Shown here piece by piece: positions 58,950 to 64,000 of a stretch of 64,000 bases of DNA (position 1 is the first letter of the stretch; every line of letters starts with the position of its first letter). The notes under the pieces were generated by a model that saw only the letters and a program-made list of their open reading frames with translations, was not told where the DNA came from and searched no databases. This DNA comes from Jackrogersella multiformis (taxonomy: Eukaryota > Ascomycota > Sordariomycetes > Xylariales > Hypoxylaceae), in the NCBI GenBank assembly GCA_902806575.1, contig CADCXD010000007.1, positions 1,674,001 to 1,738,000 on the forward strand. Direction: 5' to 3'. A program made the translations under genes and the position numbers.

Positions 58950-60504
58950 TTATGTTTGCCTTCCGAAGAACTGCAGCCATAACTCCAAGTCAGCCACCAA
59001 CCCCTCCCCCAACGTCACGTCCACGGCGCAATCTTGCCAATTACATGACACGTACAGCTTCTTACCCTTTACGGAAATAGGGCATATACCTACTGCCGGG
59101 CCTGGGGCTTCGGGGCACAGGGAGAATACCGCTCGGCTAATGCTCCACTGGCCGGCTGCTTTCCCGGGCTCATCAGGAGCAGGACCGGAGGACGCACCGT
59201 CGATTACTCCCAAGTTACTCACCGCGATGGAATGGCCCCGCGGTTTCTTCGTCCAGTCCTTAAGCAAGGCCCGGTAGTCGGCGACGAACATCATAATTCC
59301 CAGCAGATCGTTTTTGTTTCCATCATCCAGCTTCTTTCGCAGGACGGCGCGTACGCTCTCCGCCGTTTCCCAGATACATGATTCGAGGGCGGCGACGAGG
59401 CCTTCGCTTCCACTTTCTCTTCCCCTTTCGTCTCTGCCTTCATCTTTTCTTGAAAGTTCACCTTGAGAGATGTTCGCTGCTCTAACCTTAGCAACCCATT
59501 CCACATCGAACTCATGCTCTTGCGTAGTCATAAAATTCGCCATGGTCCTCTTCGGATCCGCGCCCGAAAATTTCAACACCTTCGTCCCCGTTCCCGGCGC
59601 ACACATGATCGGTCTTAGGTCCACGATGGTGGAACTGAGAAACCCGCGCGCCTCCGCAGTCGATAACCGTGTCGCGAGGATGACATGTGCGAGGGCCTGA
59701 ATTAGGCCCGTAAACGTCGTGTTGTGCTTCCGGCAGGCAGCTAGGATATTTTGCAGTGTGCCGTTGTCGATGCTGAAGTGCCGGTATTGTGTTATGTACG
59801 GCTGTAGCTTGATGGGCGCCCACGTAGCGTATAAGTCTGATTTCGAATTGGGTGCTAGCCCCGACGGCTTGAACTCATGCCACAGCGTCTTCAGCGCGTA
59901 GCCGGGTGAGACGGAGAACTTGGCTAATGCGTGTATCGGCGGGAGTAGGTCCCTGCGTTTAAAGAGCGGGATTGTGAGAACGCGTCCCTTGAATTCCTCT
60001 AGCACGATGTCGCCATTCAGATTTCGAAGCAGATCCTCGTGGAAAATCTTAGCGCTCATCCCGTCTATGTGCGTATGCCCCCACTCGAACATGACATCCA
60101 CGAACCTTTCGCCTTCGACGCGTAGCAGGAGAATCCGCCACGACGGCGCGTCCTCTGGCTGTGGGACCTTGATGTCGAGTCGACTTTTGATCAACGCTAA
60201 CAGCTTGGCTTCATAGTCCATCGCCTTGTCAAAACAGCGCCACTCGATATGCCGGCGGAAGTCAACGGCCTCGAGCTCGACAAAGGCGGGTTTGCGCATG
60301 TGCTCCCCGCGCAGGCCGACTCGCAGGAACGGGTGGTCTAAGACGATCTTAGCTATAGCCGATTCCACCTCCTGCTCTAGCTTTGCCTGCGACTCCGAAT
60401 TTTGATCTAGCTCTGCTAAAAGGCTTATTGGAATCGTATACCGACATGTGACCATAGAGCTGCAGTATAGACCTAACCATTGCAAGGCCGCCTCGAAACG
60501 TTCC
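58950..60504 (-). CDS. alcohol O-acetyltransferase-like protein (AATase family), 5' end incomplete
   Basis: One long frame ends at TAA 58952-58950. The first ATG in frame is at 60455, but family-like sequence (RERFEAALQWLGLYCSS) continues upstream to a TAG acceptor at 60506-60505, so a 5' exon is missing from this model. The catalytic HxxxD motif is HTHID followed by G (60077-60063), within MFEWGHTHIDGMSAKIFHED. Downstream segments RGFLSSTIVDLRPIMCAP and SIAVSNLGVIDG match the second half of BAHD/AATase folds. The length, about 500 aa, is normal. Such enzymes transfer acetyl from acetyl-CoA to alcohols or related acceptors; the substrate is unknown. No frame damage was seen. Confidence 0.82.
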
Positions 60505-60506
60505 CT

Positions 60507-61776
60507 AGCACGTGTAAGTGAGGATCAATTCTGGCCCGGTAACAGAAGTTGGATTTTACATATAACCAAGTGATCTAATGGCCTTCGCCTTTGACTTTTG
60601 ACTCGTGAGCACCTCAACCTTTTTTGAGCTGATCATGCTTGGTTATGAAGAGAAGGAAAAAGCTCAGCAAATTTGAAAGATCTCGGAGCAAGTTTGTTGA
60701 TACACCAGGAACCCGTGGCTTGTGAAGTTCGCACAGTTAGTAGGGTAACGTCGTCGATGCCAAAAAAAAAAAAAACACCCTCCCTAAAAAACCCTAGAAT
60801 ATATTTACGCCAGGAATGAAATGAAAGGCATCTACAATATACAATATACAATATCAATATAATGCAGAGACCCAAGTTGCATTTATCTCAGTTTTAACTC
60901 GGGCTCGGGTTCCTCGGCGGCCAAGAAGTATAGGGGGGAGATGAAGGGACTTATAAAAGAATGATCTCTTTATCAAGCCATATGTTATGGAACGGAGTGG
61001 AACAACATGCCTTTGCGTTCCCGTCATTTCTAATACAGGGGTATGTAGATCTCGTCTGATGGGGTCTACCATCCTGTCGGGAGGCGTGATTTAATGAACT
61101 GCGCCTCCTTTTCTCTCTCCTTTTTCGTATTCGATCGACTACCAACAGTGGTCAGAGAGGCCCCTTGCTGAACTTCGGGCCAAGACCAATCGGATGCTGC
61201 CTTTTCTTAACGAGCTGAACCGGTTGGTATAAATAGGCTATATTGAGTTTGTGTGCTTTCCGATATTCAAATATATGACGAACAGAGACCTGTATGTATG
61301 TAATTAGATGCAGTATTCGCGGCATCTCAAGGACACATATATAAAAGAAACGAGAGTAGCTTACAGGATAAGTAAATATGAAAAATGTCAAGTCGCTCAA
61401 ATATACACCGTAGTCGGTCGTATTATCCTAAACAATCATACTCATTTTTATGACCCGCGAAGTATACGTCTTAAGCGTAGTGAACCAACACAATGTCACC
61501 AATACAATGCGATCACAGGTCCTCCGGCATGAGGAAAACTCGACAAGCATGTTTAGCAAACGCCCCTGATGCTTTCCCCCGGGCTTGATAACGAGCCGCA
61601 CTACAACCTCCTCCCCCTAACGCCTTGTGTAATGCACCGTCAAGCCTCAAAATGCACACGCGACGGTGGAAACAAATGGGAGAAAGTATGTACAGTTAGA
61701 TCAGTAGGTAGACTAGCTTTTTGTCTTTTCAAAGAAACCCTCCCCATTTCCCAAAACCCGAAGAAGCAAAAGCCAA
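60507..61776. other. intergenic region
   Basis: No supported gene in 1.3 kb. It should contain the missing first exon of the acetyltransferase, which I could not place. A run of 13 A lies near 60765. Confidence 0.5.
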
Positions 61777-62434
61777 TTATGCGGTCCTCGCCTTCTTGTT
61801 CCGGCCGCGCCTTGCCAGAAACTTCTCACGGCCGCCAACGCTATCCCAATACTCGTCCAAGGCTTCCGATGCGATCTTCCTTAGCTTGGGCTCAGCTTCG
61901 ACAGAGGTCTCGCCACGCGTGGGTGGATGGCCGACCCACTGAACCTCGAATTCGAAACCGCCTCTCATCTTCTTGTCGTGGCTGATAATTTTGAAAACAT
62001 GGTAAATCTCGGGTGGCGCATTCTTAGGCTTAATGAAGAGCGAGTTGATGCGACCACCTTGTGCCTTCCAGTAGGCGTATAATGTCTCTCCAGCTCCTCG
62101 TTGTATCTCTTCTTCTAATTCCCAGGTGGCGTCTTCCTCTTGCTCTCCGACCCAGTGGACGAGAAGCTCGACTTTCCCAGTACCATCTTGGGCCATCCGG
62201 TGCTGGAGGAGAGCGTGTACTTCCCGTTCGTCGGGCTCATCAACTTCAGTCTGTTCCTTTCCTACCTGATCTACTTGGTCTGCATCCGCTGTACCTTCCG
62301 CGTCATCCGCCCTAGTATTCTTATTGGTAGGTTTGGGCTTATCGTCGATGGTAGTATTAGCAGCTGTAATAGTATTTTCGTTGCCGGGGGAGTCTGCGGG
62401 GCCGATGTTATTAGTCAGTTGCCTTTGCCTGATA

Positions 62435-62471
<37 letters not shown>

Positions 62472-63142
62472 CGCGTGTGTGTACAACAGATATGTACAAT
62501 ACGAACACGGGAGCTAGGACTTTACCTACCGGGAACACCCATATCGGCCACGGGGACGAGTGAGGTTTTGGTGTATTCTTCCTCGGGCTGAGGTTGTAGT
62601 CGTGCAGCTTGCGGTTCTTGTGCGCAAGCTAAATTCGCAGCTGCGTCGGTGCGCGATCCGTCGATCGCATCGCCCTTCCGCACTCCTAAAGCGCGACCAC
62701 GGCGCTCTGTTCTGCATGTAAGCTACGGTCAACGAAGAATCGCAAGTGTTCTAAGCATACTGCTGCTGCGTTTTCCTGTCGGAGATGGTCGGCCCTGGAC
62801 ACTGGAGCTCGGTGCTTCGGAAGAGATGCGCGATCTGGTGCGTAAGCTAGGGGGAGTTTTCCGAACTGGGTCGTCTGTTTGCTCTAGTTAGTATGATGCA
62901 TATAGAGCATACGCGAGAGCAGAAACATAAATCAGAACTAGAACTAGGAGTAGAACTAGGAGTAGAACTGAGATAAATCTTGTGAGGAGGTTCCGAGGTT
63001 TTTATAGTACTATCTTACCATCGTCTATCTCGTCGTAGGGGTCACCCTTAGCTTTGCGCTTGGTTCCGCGCGACTCTTTGCCGCCACTTATAGATGCAGG
63101 CGCGGGTGACTTCGCGAAAATGTTAAGAATCGCAGACATCAT
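61777..63142 (-). CDS. double-chromodomain protein
   Basis: Exons 63142-63019, 62883-62761, 62706-62530 and 62393-61777 join in frame to 346 aa; introns are 135, 54 and 136 nt. The N-terminal 140 residues, spread over three exons, are disordered and basic (SRGTKRKAKG, GKRSS, RRGRALG). Two chromodomain-like units follow. The first, about 198-252, has VELLVHWVGEQEEDATWELE and AYW. The second, about 271-326, has YHVFKIISHD, FEFEVQWVGHPP and EYW. The second lacks the usual W after the acidic loop, so it may be a chromoshadow-like or non-binding unit. A basic tail (RRGRNKKARTA) ends the protein. The role is probably chromatin binding or heterochromatin assembly, as in tandem-chromodomain fungal proteins; that is inferred. 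Confidence 0.8.
62435..62482 (+). repeat. (TA)n(TG)n compound microsatellite inside an intron
   Basis: About ten TA units then about fourteen TG/CG units, entirely within the third intron of the double-chromodomain gene. Confidence 0.93.
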
Positions 63143-63143
63143 A

Positions 63144-63243
63144 GAAGCTAGAAGCTGGAAGCTAGAAGCTGGAAGCTGGAAGCTGGAAGCTCTACGGCTG
63201 CAAGGATGCAAAGATGCAGGGATGTAGGGATGTAGGGATGTAA
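63144..63243 (-). repeat. two heptamer arrays in the leader of the double-chromodomain gene
   Basis: On the minus strand, CTTCCAG/CTTCTAG heptamers (63191-63144) end two bases from the ATG codon at 63142. A second array of CTACATC-type heptamers covers 63243-63203. Confidence 0.9.
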
Positions 63244-64000
63244 GAAAAAGATGACAGGTCAACACACAACGGGTTGAGCAAATCAATTAATTGATTTGGT
63301 AATAAAAGAAGTTATTATGGAGATGAGGAGCGTTCAAAGTTGGTGATGCCTATGATATTTGTGATGGCTGTAATGTTTATGAAGTGGTGTACATAGGTAT
63401 ACGGATGATACCCGTGATATGATACCCGTGATACTTTGTGATGTTTATGTTTTGTTTTTGTTTTTGTTTTTCGGATACCTCCAGGTCTAGGTCTAGGTCT
63501 GGGTCTGGGTGGTGATGGGTGGAATGAACGGTCGAAGCTTTTCTGAAAGCTTTCAAGCAAGACTTTAGAAGTGGCGCTTCGGAATGACGAAGAAGATGCC
63601 GGCCATTGGCCGCCTGAGCTGTATGTACCTACCTAAGATACCTATGGTAATTTGTAGCAGCCCTGGAGCTTGTTGTTATTGCGTACCTCTATCTGGCAAG
63701 GTGTCACTCCTTACGAGGAAGTATTTCTAAACATGCGTCAGGCCCATTAGGTACCGGGCCTACCTCGGCAAGGGAGCTCTACTTACAGCAAGCTTAGTGT
63801 ACATGTGTACCTAGGTATTAAGGTATACCCTTTTTCTAATATATGTAGGTACCTAGGTACTATCTTAGCTCGGTATTTCCATAAGTACTTCCTCCTTGCA
63901 TGAGCCATTCTTGTACCATGCATATGATCTATCACTTATGAATTAAGCTACAGTATGTATTACCTACCTAGGTACATAGCCATGGTTTATATTATACTTC
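63244..64000. other. intergenic region, right window edge
   Basis: No supported gene. Contains GTTTTT repeats (63454-63475), AGGTCT/GGGTCT hexamers (63486-63511) and CCTAGG palindromes at 63620-63970. Confidence 0.55.

Overview
The window looks like nuclear DNA of a filamentous ascomycete (Pezizomycotina, probably Sordariomycetes; the class is inference). Coding regions are broken by short introns, mostly 50 to 150 nt, with GTRNGT donors and CTNAC-like branch points. The gene set (a HET-domain protein, DUF1996 proteins, a fungal FATP-type acyl-CoA synthetase, a MUP1-type permease, chromodomain proteins) is typical of such fungi. The first 3.4 kb carry a textbook repeat-induced point mutation (RIP) pattern. 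Genes are monocistronic, on both strands, and show no operon-like logic.

Layout. 1-3395: extremely AT-rich RIP-mutated Ty3/Gypsy-type retroelement whose reverse transcriptase, RNase H and integrase can still be read. 3559-4842 (-): a DUF1996 pseudogene, paralogous to the intact gene at 33902-35277. 6534-10367: a small secreted cysteine-rich protein and a dynamin-like GTPase. 11022-11783 (-): a conserved fungal protein of unknown function. 11.8-21 kb: gene-poor, with simple repeats, an AT-rich stretch holding the tail of a Copia-type element (minus strand), and dense palindromes built on TACCTAGGTA. 21.0-25.4 kb: a GCR1_C-type DNA-binding protein and a chromodomain protein. 26.3-27.6 kb: a secreted metallopeptidase-like protein whose HExxH motif is assembled at a splice junction. 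27.9-28.15 kb (-): a probable tRNA-derived SINE. 28.6-30.4 kb (-): a flavin monooxygenase gene with one premature stop. 31.2-33.2 kb: a HET protein. 33.9-35.3 kb: the intact DUF1996 gene. 36.0-37.0 kb: a doubtful reading frame. 38.0-39.7 kb: an amino-acid permease. 41.2-43.0 kb: a five-exon protein with a possible Cys/His site. 43.6-45.9 kb (-): a peroxisomal very-long-chain acyl-CoA synthetase. 47.1-48.1 kb (-): an acyl-CoA thioesterase. 48.5-50.2 kb: a nucleolar-type lysine-rich protein. 50.7-52.3 kb (-): a two-pass membrane protein. 55.7-55.9 kb (-): a 21-residue metallothionein. 58.95-60.5 kb (-): an alcohol O-acetyltransferase-like protein. 61.8-63.1 kb (-): a double-chromodomain protein.

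Functional links are modest. The acyl-CoA synthetase (C-terminal SKL) and the thioesterase are neighbours and could act on the same acyl-CoA pool. Two chromodomain proteins and a GCR1_C protein lie in a region that also contains RIP-inactivated repeats. I see no biosynthetic cluster, CRISPR array, rRNA or intact tRNA. Most exon models were built by eye from reading frames, splice consensus and family resemblance. Starts were placed on ATG; several long open frames begin at TTG or GTG and were trimmed.
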